From Rhodocaloribacter litoris (GTDB lineage Bacteria > Bacteroidota > Rhodothermia > Rhodothermales > ISCAR-4553): a stretch of 64,000 nucleotides of DNA. Of this stretch, positions 50,097-58,786 are shown piece by piece; the stretch's first letter is position 1, and every line of letters starts with the position of its first letter. The position numbers and the translations under genes are program-made. The notes beneath the pieces are model-generated. The model worked only from the letters and a program-made list of their open reading frames with translations, made no database searches and was not told the origin of the DNA. The DNA is taken from assembly GCF_011682235.2 (NCBI RefSeq), contig NZ_CP076718.1, forward strand, positions 1,130,693 through 1,194,692, read 5' to 3'.

Positions 50097-52574
50097 CTAG
50101 TTGTTGAAACCCTGTCCCAGGGTAAACTGGAAGGTCCACTTCTTCGATCCGTCGTGCCGGCTGTTGACCGGGGCAAATTCGTCGAAGTTGTAGCCGTAGA
50201 CGAGCTCCACCATACCCAGGATGGGCAGGAACAGCCGGGTGCCGAAGCCGGCCGAACGGAACAGCTCGCTCGGGTTGTAGCTGCGGAAGCCGTCCCAGGT
50301 ATTGGCTGCTTCCACGAAGAGGTAGGGGGCGGCCGAGAGCTGCTGCGACTGCACCGCCATCCACCGGAGTTCAGCCGCATATTTGTTCAGGATGCGCCCG
50401 CCGAAGGGATCGCCGTTTCGCCGGGGCCCCAGGGCGCCGATGGGATAGGCGCGCATGTAGATGATCTCTTTCCCGAAGAAGCTGTAGAACCCCTGCGTCT
50501 CGAACGGCGAGCCGCCGACGATGAAGCGCTCGAAGGCCACCTCCTCGCCCGTGAGCGAGCCGATGAAGCCATAATCCATCCCGAACCCGATCGACAGCTT
50601 GCTCGAAAGCGGCACGTTCCAGCTCGAATCCAGCCGCCATTTGTGGTACTGGATCAGCCGGCCGACGGGCGGGGCGATCTCGAGCGAGAGGCGCAGCTTC
50701 GACCCGGTGAACGGAAAGATGGGGTGGTTCGTCGAGTTACGCGCGAGCGTCTGGCGGATGGTCACCTGCTGGCTGATCCCCTGCGGCAAGGACGAAAGCC
50801 AGTTGTCGTTGTCGAAATACTGGTAGCCGAGCGTGGTGGAGGTGCTGAAGAAGTCGTCGGGCCACTTCAGGCGCTTTTCATAGAAGGCGGAGACCGATGA
50901 GGTCAGCAACTTGCCGGTGTTGGTGCTCGAGACCAGCGAGCTGCCGGTGATCTTCGAGAAGGAAGCCGAGAAGCCGACCGGCGTGGGACGCCCCCGGAAC
51001 CAGGGCTCGGTGAACGAGAGCGAATACTGCTGGAAAAAGCTCCCGTTCGTCTGCACCGCCAGGGAGAGCTTCTGCCCGTCGCCGGAAGGCAGCGGTTTCC
51101 AGGCCGAGCCGTTGAAGAGGTTCTGCGCGGAGAAATTGTTGAAGCTGAAACGAAGCTGCAGCACGAGCCCGAATCGTCCCCAGGTGCCCGAGAGCTCCAG
51201 CTGATCGCTGCCGGCTTCCTCCAGGTGGTAGGTCAGGTCCACCTCTTTGGCCTCCTCGTCGATGCGGATGTCCGGTCCCTTGGCGAGCGACTCCTGGGCA
51301 AAGTAGTTGAGCTGCATCAGCCGGCGGATCGACTCCTGGATGGCGTCCCGGCTGAACGTCTCCCCGGGGAACGTGATCAACTCGCGCCGGATCACGTGCT
51401 CCTTCGTCTTCGTATTGCCCGCGATCTCGATCGTACCGAACTCGTACACTTCGCCTTCGAAGACGTCGAAGATCAGATCCAGCGAATCCCCTTCCACCAC
51501 ACGCACCGTCGGCTGCACGTTGGCCCGCATGTAGCCCCGGTTCATGTACCGGCTCATCACGTCGCTGCTGTTCTTGTTGCCGTAGAGGTTTTCCTCCAGC
51601 CGCTTCGCGTTGTAGACATCGCCCCGTTCCAGGCCCAGGGCCTCCGTCAGCACGGCGTCCGGATAGACCGTGTTGCCTTCCCAGACGATGTTGCGGATGT
51701 GGTAGCGCGGCCCCTCGTGCACCGTCAGCTCGACGACCATCTTCGGATCGTCCCCCTCCATCCGCAGATACGTCGTGTCGCGCACGATCCGGGCGTCGTA
51801 GAACCCTTTCTCGTTGTACTTTTCCAGGATGCGTTGCGGGTCCTCGGCGAACTCGTCCGGCTTGAACGTGTTCTTCCGCCAGAACTGCCACCACTTCTTC
51901 GGCTTGGTCTTCATTGACCCCAGGAGGTCGCCGTCGGAGAGTTGTTCGTTGCCGTGAATGATGACCTCGCCGACGCCGACGCGCGGCCCCCGTTCCACCT
52001 GAAAGTCGAGCAGGAGTGAATTGTCCGGGTTGACGGTACGGACGACCTCGACCGAGGCCAGCGGGTATCCCTTCTCGGCGTAGAAGTCTTTGACGAGCTG
52101 GACGGTGCGTTCGATGGCGCTCGGGCGCACGGGGGTGCCTTTGTAGAGGGGTGCCTGTTTCTGGAGCTTCTTTCTGTCCCCGCCTTTGATCCCGGAGAAG
52201 CTGTAGTCGGCCAGCTTGGGCACTTCACGGACCTCGATGACGAGGTAGACGCCCTGCTCGAAGCGCCGCTCCTCCTTGATCTTGACGTCGGAGAACATGC
52301 CGAGGCGATAGATGGCGCGGATGGCGTCGGCCAGGGCCGGATCACCGGGGAGGGTGATCTTTTGCCCGACCGCGAGCCGGCTCGTCTGCTGGACGAACGA
52401 GCGCGTATACTCCGACCCGATCCCCTCGACGGTGATGCCCAGGATCTCGAACGTCTGCGGGCGCAGGGCCGCGGGCAGGCCGTCCGCCGAAGCGAGCGGG
52501 GTTTGCCCGGCGGCCGGCGGCGTCACCGGCAGCAGCAACAGGCACAGCAACATCGAGCAGGCACAAGCGCGCAT
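50097..52574 (-). CDS. bamA: Outer-membrane protein assembly factor BamA
   Basis: BamA inserts beta-barrel proteins into the outer membrane. The 825-residue protein has a signal peptide (SMLLCLLLLPVTPPAAGQ), several POTRA domains (about 30-420; repeated motifs such as YRLGMFSDVKIKEE, FYAEKGYPLASVEVV, YNEKGFYDARIVRD and YMNRGYMRANVQP), and a 16-strand barrel (about 450-825) with the insertion-pore motif region FIVGGSPFETQGF and the ending FQFTLGQGFNN. A basic, Trp-rich insert (KPKKWWQFWRK) lies between POTRA 2 and 3, as in other Bacteroidota. The ATG at 52574 gives a proper signal peptide. The neighbours uppS (upstream) and skp (downstream) are the classical envelope context. Confidence 0.94.
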   Translation of the reverse strand: MRACACSMLLCLLLLPVTPPAAGQTPLASADGLPAALRPQTFEILGITVEGIGSEYTRSFVQQTSRLAVGQKITLPGDPALADAIRAIYRLGMFSDVKIKEERRFEQGVYLVIEVREVPKLADYSFSGIKGGDRKKLQKQAPLYKGTPVRPSAIERTVQLVKDFYAEKGYPLASVEVVRTVNPDNSLLLDFQVERGPRVGVGEVIIHGNEQLSDGDLLGSMKTKPKKWWQFWRKNTFKPDEFAEDPQRILEKYNEKGFYDARIVRDTTYLRMEGDDPKMVVELTVHEGPRYHIRNIVWEGNTVYPDAVLTEALGLERGDVYNAKRLEENLYGNKNSSDVMSRYMNRGYMRANVQPTVRVVEGDSLDLIFDVFEGEVYEFGTIEIAGNTKTKEHVIRRELITFPGETFSRDAIQESIRRLMQLNYFAQESLAKGPDIRIDEEAKEVDLTYHLEEAGSDQLELSGTWGRFGLVLQLRFSFNNFSAQNLFNGSAWKPLPSGDGQKLSLAVQTNGSFFQQYSLSFTEPWFRGRPTPVGFSASFSKITGSSLVSSTNTGKLLTSSVSAFYEKRLKWPDDFFSTSTTLGYQYFDNDNWLSSLPQGISQQVTIRQTLARNSTNHPIFPFTGSKLRLSLEIAPPVGRLIQYHKWRLDSSWNVPLSSKLSIGFGMDYGFIGSLTGEEVAFERFIVGGSPFETQGFYSFFGKEIIYMRAYPIGALGPRRNGDPFGGRILNKYAAELRWMAVQSQQLSAAPYLFVEAANTWDGFRSYNPSELFRSAGFGTRLFLPILGMVELVYGYNFDEFAPVNSRHDGSKKWTFQFTLGQGFNN

Positions 52575-52720
52575 ACCAAGGGCTTTCGTATGGTCCTGAC
52601 AGATGGGCACGACAGCGTGGGGTCTAAACGGGTGAGCGCAAAGCTTGGTTTCTGCAAGAAGGTGCGAATCGGCGTCCCTGCGGCGGGTCCATGCCGTGGA
52701 GAACGTCCGGCATCGCCGGA

Positions 52721-53575
52721 TTATTGCGCGGCCGCGGGTCCTTCGTCGTCGTGGACACGGCCGAAGCGGCGGTCCCGATCCTGGAAGTCGCGGATGGCCT
52801 CGTAGAGCTGCGCGCGCCGGAAGGCGGGCCAGAGCACGTCCGTGACGTAGAACTCGGCGTAGGCGATCTGCCAGAGCAGGAAGTTGGAGACGCGCAGCTC
52901 GCCGCCGGTGCGGATGAGCAGGTCGGGGTCGGGCATACCGGCGGTGCCCAGGGCGGCGCCGACGGTGGCCTCGTCGATGGCGCCGGGGTCGAGTTCGCCG
53001 GCAGCGACGCGGCGGGCGAGCCCGCGCATCGCCTCGGTCAGCTCCCAGCGGCCGCTGTAGGAGAGCGCCAGCGTGAGGGTCATCCGGGTGCCGCCGGCCG
53101 TCTCGGCCATGGCTTCCTCCAGCTCTTTCCGGCACGCCTCGGGCAGCTTCGAGAGGTCGCCCAGGGCGCGGAGGCGGATGTTGTTCCGGTGCAGCGTCTC
53201 CTTCTCACGGCGCAGGGTGCGGATGAGCAGCTGCATCAGGGCATTGACCTCGTTCCGGGGCCTGTGCCAGTTCTCGGTGCTGAAGGTGTAGAGGGTCAGG
53301 TACTCGATGCCCAGCTCAGCACAGGCTTCGGTCACGTCCCGAACGGACTCGACGCCTTCGTAATGGCCCACGTAGCGGAGCTGTCCCCGCGCCCGGGCCC
53401 AGCGCCCGTTCCCGTCCATGATGACGGCGATGTGGCGGGGCAGCGGGCCGCGCCGGCGAAGCGCCGCCTGCACGGCTTTGTCGCTGGCCTTCGCGGTGCC
53501 GGCTTCCGCCGGGGAAATGACAGGGTCTTCTCTCACGACGCCTTCCCTGGCTTTGCGCATATTTTTTTTAAGCAT
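52721..53575 (-). CDS. uppS: Isoprenyl transferase (undecaprenyl diphosphate synthase) UppS
   Basis: This cis-prenyltransferase makes the C55 lipid carrier of peptidoglycan and polysaccharide synthesis. Of 284 residues, the first 45 are a charged extension; the catalytic domain starts at HIAVIMDGNGRWARARG, which holds the essential aspartate and the phosphate-binding residues. LTLYTFSTENWHRP and the C-terminal LIRTGGELRVSNFLLWQIAYAEFY are diagnostic. It lies between rseP and bamA. A shorter start further in would be possible, but none is needed for the fold. Confidence 0.95.
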   Translation of the reverse strand: MLKKNMRKAREGVVREDPVISPAEAGTAKASDKAVQAALRRRGPLPRHIAVIMDGNGRWARARGQLRYVGHYEGVESVRDVTEACAELGIEYLTLYTFSTENWHRPRNEVNALMQLLIRTLRREKETLHRNNIRLRALGDLSKLPEACRKELEEAMAETAGGTRMTLTLALSYSGRWELTEAMRGLARRVAAGELDPGAIDEATVGAALGTAGMPDPDLLIRTGGELRVSNFLLWQIAYAEFYVTDVLWPAFRRAQLYEAIRDFQDRDRRFGRVHDDEGPAAAQ

Positions 53576-53649
53576 ACAAACTTAACAACCCCCTCTTTGA
53601 ACGTCAAGGCGGCGTGCCGGAGGCCAGGGTCCTGCTGCAGGAAGCGCGT

Positions 53650-55023
53650 TCACAGGCGGAGGATATCGTTGAAGATGAGGAAAGCCATCAGCCCCAGCAG
53701 CAGCGCCATGCCGATCTGCTGCGTGACCATGCGCACCTTCAGCGAAGGCTCGCGCCGGGCCACGGCCTCATAGAGCAGAAAGACGAGGTGGCCCCCGTCG
53801 AGGGCGGGGATGGGCAGGATGTTGATGATCGCCAGGGTGATCGAGAGTACGGCAACGATGTTCCAGAACGAATACGCCCCGTCGGCGGCGGCTTCGCGGG
53901 TGAGCACGGCCACCTGAATGGGCCCGCCCAGGTTTTCGCGGAGGCTTTCGGAGCCGAAGACGATCCGTTTCAGGCTGGTGACGATGATCCGGGTGTTGAG
54001 CCAGGTGGCCTCGAGCCCGGCGACGACGGCCTCGCCGAAGCCGTAGTCGACGGAGCGGGTAAGCTGGTAGACGCCCAGGACGTACCGCCCGCCGCGCTCG
54101 TCCGGGGTGACGCTTGCCTCATAGACGCGCCCGTACTCCGAGGAACCGACGGCCTGGAGGCCGGGAGGAATCACGCCTTCGAGCGAGTCCGGGCGGGCCC
54201 AGCGCAGCGTGAGGGGCTGTCCCTCGCTCTGCTGAATCCGTTCGGTCATCTCGTGCCAGAAGCGGATCGGGTGCCCGTCGATGGCCAGGATGCGGTCCCC
54301 GGGTCGCAGCCCGATGCGTTCGGCCGGTGCCCCCGGAACGAGGTCCCCGACGACGGGCGGGTCGAAGGCGATGCCGAAGTTGCCCCGGGCCCGGCTGAGC
54401 TGGGTCATGATGTCCTCCGGTCCCTCGAACGTCAGGCGCTGGCCGTCGCGCAGGACGGTGATCTGCAGCCGCTCCGCCAGGAGGGCTTCCTGCAACCCGC
54501 GCAGCCCGGCAAAACGGGCCGGCGGGGCGCCGTTGACCTCCAGGATGCGGTCGCCGGTACGCAGGCCCATCTGATAGGCGAGGGAGCTGTCGGCCACCAT
54601 CACCTCCCCGAGCGGCGGCACGTACCGCTCGCCGTAGACGCCCTTGAGCATCATGAACACCACGGCGGCCAGGATCATGTTGAAAACGACCCCGGCCACG
54701 ATCACCACGATACGCTGCCAGACCGGCTTGGCCCGGAACTCCCACGGCTCGGGGGGGCGCCCGGCGAACTCGGTGTCCATGCTCTCGTCCACCATGCCCG
54801 CGATCTTGACGTACCCGCCCAGCGGCGTGGCCCCCAGCACGTACTCGGTCTCCCCGATCCGCTTGCCCACGATCTTCGGCGGGAACCCCACCGAGAACCG
54901 CTCGACGCGCATCTTGAAGAGCTTGGCGAAGAGAAAATGTCCCAGCTCGTGCACGAACACGAGCAGCATGATGGCCCCCAGAATGGGCAGGATGTAGGAG
55001 AAGATGTTCAGGATGAAATCCAT
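53650..55023 (-). CDS. rseP: RIP metalloprotease RseP (site-2 protease)
   Basis: This intramembrane zinc protease of 457 residues cleaves anti-sigma factors and leftover signal peptides. The zinc motif HELGH is in the first membrane helix (H25, E26, H29). The third ligand region is NILPIPALDGGH in the C-terminal helices. Two PDZ domains lie between (VADSSLAYQMGLRTGDRILE and LVPGAPAERIGLRPGDRILA). The GATPLGGYVKIAGM loop and the four-helix layout match the family. It sits between dxr and uppS, a conserved order in many bacteria. The 352-base gap toward dxr holds palindromic repeats, so it may have its own promoter. Confidence 0.95.
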   Translation of the reverse strand: MDFILNIFSYILPILGAIMLLVFVHELGHFLFAKLFKMRVERFSVGFPPKIVGKRIGETEYVLGATPLGGYVKIAGMVDESMDTEFAGRPPEPWEFRAKPVWQRIVVIVAGVVFNMILAAVVFMMLKGVYGERYVPPLGEVMVADSSLAYQMGLRTGDRILEVNGAPPARFAGLRGLQEALLAERLQITVLRDGQRLTFEGPEDIMTQLSRARGNFGIAFDPPVVGDLVPGAPAERIGLRPGDRILAIDGHPIRFWHEMTERIQQSEGQPLTLRWARPDSLEGVIPPGLQAVGSSEYGRVYEASVTPDERGGRYVLGVYQLTRSVDYGFGEAVVAGLEATWLNTRIIVTSLKRIVFGSESLRENLGGPIQVAVLTREAAADGAYSFWNIVAVLSITLAIINILPIPALDGGHLVFLLYEAVARREPSLKVRMVTQQIGMALLLGLMAFLIFNDILRL

Positions 55024-55154
55024 TCGACCCGAGAGGCGGCTGCCGGTGTCCGGGCGAGGCCGGGCACCTCCTGTGGCATAAATCCGAACGACCGGCTACC
55101 TATCACGTTGGCCGTGGCGTGATGCCATGTAGCGAACATACACCTCCCTCCCCC

Positions 55155-55264
55155 GGCCGCGTAGCGCGGCCTATCGGCCAGGGAGAAAGGCTCATACGAT
55201 ACCGCTTCAGCCCCCCAAGTCCCTCCCCTTGCGAAGGGGAGGTGGCGCGGAGCGACGGAGGGAC
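55155..55264. repeat. Composite palindromic repeat between dxr and rseP
   Basis: The first hairpin is GGCCGCG-TAG-CGCGGCC (55155-55171). The second is CCTCCCCTT-GCG-AAGGGGAGG (55222-55242), nested in GTCCCTCC (55219-55226) and GGAGGGAC (55257-55264), so two folds compete. The stretch looks like a dispersed intergenic repeat and not part of either gene. The rest of the 352-base gap shows nothing else I can name. Confidence 0.65.
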
Positions 55265-55375
55265 AGACCGATGAGCCGGGCGTGTACGTTTCATTCAAAA
55301 GTGACAGGTAGCTGGTCCGAACCGTTGAACCTGAAAAAAAGCGGTACGTGCCGGGATGTTTTCCGAAGCGCGGCT

Positions 55376-56566
55376 TCAATGAACGGCGAGGCGGTGGAGT
55401 TCCTGAACCCGCCGCCGGGCCCGGGCGTCGGCGTCGGCGAGCAGCTCGAACGAAAGCCGGTCCGGGCGGGCCGCCAGCGCCTCGAGCGCGCGCTCGATCA
55501 GGCGCGGGATGTCGGTGAAGCGGATCCGTTCTTCGAGGAAGAGGGCCACGGCCTGCTCGTTGGCGGCGTTGAGCACGGCCGGGGCGGTGCCCCCGTGTTC
55601 GAGCGCCTCGAAGGCCAGGCGCAGGCAGGGAAACTTGTCGAGGTCGGGTTCTTCGAAGTCGAGCCGGCCCAGCGTGGCCCAGTCCACCCGGGGATGGGGC
55701 GCGGGCCAGCGGTCGGGGTAGGTGAGCGCATACTGGATGGGCACCTTCATGTCCGGCACCCCGAGTTGCGCTTTCGCCGAGCCGTCCCGGAAGACGACGA
55801 TCGAATGCACGATCGACTGCGGGTGGACGAGCACGCGGATGCGGGCCCCGTCGAGGCCGAAGATCCACCGGGCCTCGATCACCTCCAGGCCCTTGTTCAT
55901 CATCGTGGCCGAGTCGATGGTGATCTTGTGCCCCATCGACCAGTTGGGATGGCACAGGGCTTCGGCCCGTGTGATGGCGTCGAACGTCTCTTTCGGGCGG
56001 GTGCGGAACGGCCCGCCGGAGGCCGTCAGCACGAGTGTTTCGACGGCTTCCTTCGGCTCGCCGAGGAGGCACTGGAAGATGGCCGAGTGTTCGCTGTCGA
56101 CGGGGAGGAGCACGGCACCATGCCGCTCCGCCAGTTCGGTCACGAGCGCGCCGGCCACCACGAGCGTCTCTTTGTTGGCCAGGGCAATCTTTTTACCCGC
56201 CCGGACGGCGGCGAGCGTCGGGGCCAGCCCGGCGAAACCCACCACGGCGGCCAGCACGGTGTCCACGTCGGACCGGGTGGCGGCTTCGCAGAGGCCCTCC
56301 GCACCGGCCAGCACCGCGATGCCGGTGCCGGCAAGCGCTTCCCGGAGCGTTGCGTACTTTTCCACGTCCCCGATGGCGACGCAGGCGGGTCGGAAGCGCC
56401 GGGCCTGCTGCACCAGCCGCTCCACATTGGCATAGGCCGTCAGGGCACGGACACGCAGCCGATCCGGGAACAGGGCCGCCACCGCGAGGGCCTGCGTGCC
56501 GATGGAGCCGGTAGAACCGAGCAGGCACAATCCTTGCGCCTTGCCGTTGCGGTCGGAAAAGGACAT
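55376..56566 (-). CDS. dxr: 1-deoxy-D-xylulose 5-phosphate reductoisomerase
   Basis: Dxr makes methylerythritol phosphate, the committed step of the non-mevalonate isoprenoid pathway that feeds UppS in the same cluster. The 396 residues show LLGSTGSIGTQAL (NADPH site), ALANKETLVVAG, the metal-binding VDSEHSAIFQCL, the flexible loop ASGGPFRTRPKE and HPNWSMGHKITIDSATMMNKGLEVIEA (in part). The ATG at 56566 was chosen because it places the glycine motif about 16 residues in; earlier codons add a leader without family similarity. It is divergent from the TPR gene, with 205 bases between. Confidence 0.95.
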   Translation of the reverse strand: MSFSDRNGKAQGLCLLGSTGSIGTQALAVAALFPDRLRVRALTAYANVERLVQQARRFRPACVAIGDVEKYATLREALAGTGIAVLAGAEGLCEAATRSDVDTVLAAVVGFAGLAPTLAAVRAGKKIALANKETLVVAGALVTELAERHGAVLLPVDSEHSAIFQCLLGEPKEAVETLVLTASGGPFRTRPKETFDAITRAEALCHPNWSMGHKITIDSATMMNKGLEVIEARWIFGLDGARIRVLVHPQSIVHSIVVFRDGSAKAQLGVPDMKVPIQYALTYPDRWPAPHPRVDWATLGRLDFEEPDLDKFPCLRLAFEALEHGGTAPAVLNAANEQAVALFLEERIRFTDIPRLIERALEALAARPDRLSFELLADADARARRRVQELHRLAVH

Positions 56567-56771
56567 GAACACCGTAGCGGATTCGAACGGAACCTGCAGC
56601 CCCCGGCCGGAAACCGGAAATCGAAGGATGCCCCGTACATACGTACAACGGCGGCATTTGCTTCCGCCTGCCGCCGCCGCGGCGTGAAACTTACGAGGAT
56701 CCGCCGCCATATCATCGCATGCCACGTGCCGGCCGGCTGCCTCTGCTCTGACGAAACGACGGGTCTTTTCG

Positions 56772-58682
56772 ATGCCACACGTTCCCTTTTCGACGCACGC
56801 CGCCCGCCCGGTCTTCCGGGCGCCGGGGCGGATTCCCCTGCTCGGGGCAATCGGCCTGTGCCTGCTGCTCGCCGCCCGCCCGGCCGCCTCGCAGGGCGTC
56901 GACAGCAGCCTCGTGGCGCGGTTCCAGCTGGCGGAAGCCTACCTGCGCGGCGCCCAGTTCGACCGGGCCATCGCACTGCTCGAAGACCTCTACGCCGAGA
57001 GTCCCGAAACCCACGTCTTCTTCGACCGCCTGCGGCAGGCCTACGAGAACGTCAAGCGCTACGACGACGCCATCCGCCTCATCGACGCACGGATCGAGCG
57101 GACCGAGACGCCGATGGCGCTGCTGGCCGAGAAGGGCCGCCTGCTCTACCTGAAGGGCGATGAAGAAGGGGCACGCACCACCTGGCGCACCGCGCTCGAC
57201 ACCCTGCCGAACCACACCAACACCTACCTGACCGTCTACCGCGCCATGCTACAGGTGCGCCTCTTCGACGAGGCCATCGACGTCCTCGAAACGGGACGGC
57301 GCACCCTCGGCCGCGAGGACCTCTTCCAGACCGACCTGGCCTATCTCTACAACCTGACCGGCGAGCACGCGAAAGCGATGGTCGAATACCTGAACCTGCT
57401 GGCCCAGAACGAACGCCAGCTCAACTTCGTCCGCAGCCGCCTGAGCCGGTACCTGGAACAGGAAGACGCCCTGAAGGCCAGCATCGCCGTGGCCGAGCGT
57501 GCCGTGCGGCAGAACCCGCTCAACCGGGCCTTCCGCGAGCTGCTCTCCTGGCTCTACCTCGAAGCCGGCCTCTACCGCGAGGCCCTCAACGTCAACCGCG
57601 CCATCGACCGGCTCGAACAGGAACAGGGACAGGTGCTGTTCGACTTCGCCCGGCAGGCCGCCGACGCCGGCGCCTACGACGTGGCCCTCGAAGCCTACGA
57701 AGAGATCCTCGCCCGCTACCCCGGCGCCCCGGCGGCCCCGGAAGCCCAGTTCGGCCTCGCCGAGATGTACGAACGCCGCGCCGAAAAGACCGGCGAACAG
57801 GCTTTCGACGCCGCCGGCAACCGCATCCCGGCCCCCTATTACGACAACGCCCTGAACGCCTACCGCGCCTTCCTCCAGACCTATCCGCATCACCCGCTCT
57901 ATCCCGACGTCCTCCGCCGCATCGGCCGCCTCCAGCAAGACGTGTTCATCGACCTCGGTGCCGCCGAGGCCACGCTGCGGGAAGTCGCCGACCGGTACGC
58001 GGGCACCGAAGCCGCCGACCGGGCCGAATACGACCTGGGCCGCATCGCCCTCCAGCAGAACCGGCTCGATGCCGCCCGCCTCACCTTCTCCCGCCTCATC
58101 GACCGGCTCCGCACGGGCGAGCTGGCCGAACTGGCCCGCTATGAACTGGCCCTCATCCACTTCTACCAGGGCGAGTTCGATGCGGCCCGGACGATCCTCG
58201 AAGCCATGAAGGAAAACACGTCCGCCGACGTGGCCAACGACGCCATCGAACTGAAGGTGCTCCTCGTCGAAAACAAGGGGCCGGACTCGCTGGACACCCC
58301 GCTGCGCCTGTATGCCCGGGCCCACCTGCTGGAGCGCCAGCGCCGGCCGGCCGAGGCCCTGCAAACCCTGGAATCGCTGCTCGAACGCTACGGCACCCAC
58401 CCCCTGGCCGACGACACCCGCTTCTCCCGCGCCCGGCTCCTGCGCCGGCTCGGCCGCACCGAAGACGCCCTCATCGCCCTGCTCGAACTGCCCCTGCTCC
58501 ATCCCCACAGCTACCTCGCCGACCGCAGCCTCTTTACCGCCGCCCAGATCCAGGAATACGACCTGGGCCAGCCGGAAGCCGCCCGCCAGACGTACACGCG
58601 CCTCCTGACCGAGTACCCCAGTTCGCTCCTCGTCCCGGAGGCCCGCGCTCGCATCCGTGCCCTCCGCGGCGACGGAACCTGA
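56772..58682 (+). CDS. Secreted tetratricopeptide-repeat protein
   Basis: This 636-residue protein has a signal peptide (LLGAIGLCLLLAARPAAS) and is helical repeat almost throughout: AEAYLRGAQFDRAIALLEDL, AYENVKRYDDAIRLIDARI, ALEAYEEILARYPG, YELALIHFYQGEFDAARTIL and SLLERYGTHPLADD. Several repeats have the spacing of YbgF/BamD-like (TolA-binding) domains, which often end PxxPLYPDV or similar. It is probably periplasmic and holds partner proteins; no partner is identified. It starts a plus-strand run that continues with another secreted protein. Confidence 0.85.
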   Translation: MPHVPFSTHAARPVFRAPGRIPLLGAIGLCLLLAARPAASQGVDSSLVARFQLAEAYLRGAQFDRAIALLEDLYAESPETHVFFDRLRQAYENVKRYDDAIRLIDARIERTETPMALLAEKGRLLYLKGDEEGARTTWRTALDTLPNHTNTYLTVYRAMLQVRLFDEAIDVLETGRRTLGREDLFQTDLAYLYNLTGEHAKAMVEYLNLLAQNERQLNFVRSRLSRYLEQEDALKASIAVAERAVRQNPLNRAFRELLSWLYLEAGLYREALNVNRAIDRLEQEQGQVLFDFARQAADAGAYDVALEAYEEILARYPGAPAAPEAQFGLAEMYERRAEKTGEQAFDAAGNRIPAPYYDNALNAYRAFLQTYPHHPLYPDVLRRIGRLQQDVFIDLGAAEATLREVADRYAGTEAADRAEYDLGRIALQQNRLDAARLTFSRLIDRLRTGELAELARYELALIHFYQGEFDAARTILEAMKENTSADVANDAIELKVLLVENKGPDSLDTPLRLYARAHLLERQRRPAEALQTLESLLERYGTHPLADDTRFSRARLLRRLGRTEDALIALLELPLLHPHSYLADRSLFTAAQIQEYDLGQPEAARQTYTRLLTEYPSSLLVPEARARIRALRGDGT

Positions 58683-58786
58683 GCACCGCCCGGACGGGCA
58701 GCAGGCCGCGGTGCACGGGCGCACCGCCACACCACACCGGCACGAAATACGCCATGCGAAACCCGCCATCCAGAACCCGGAAAACC

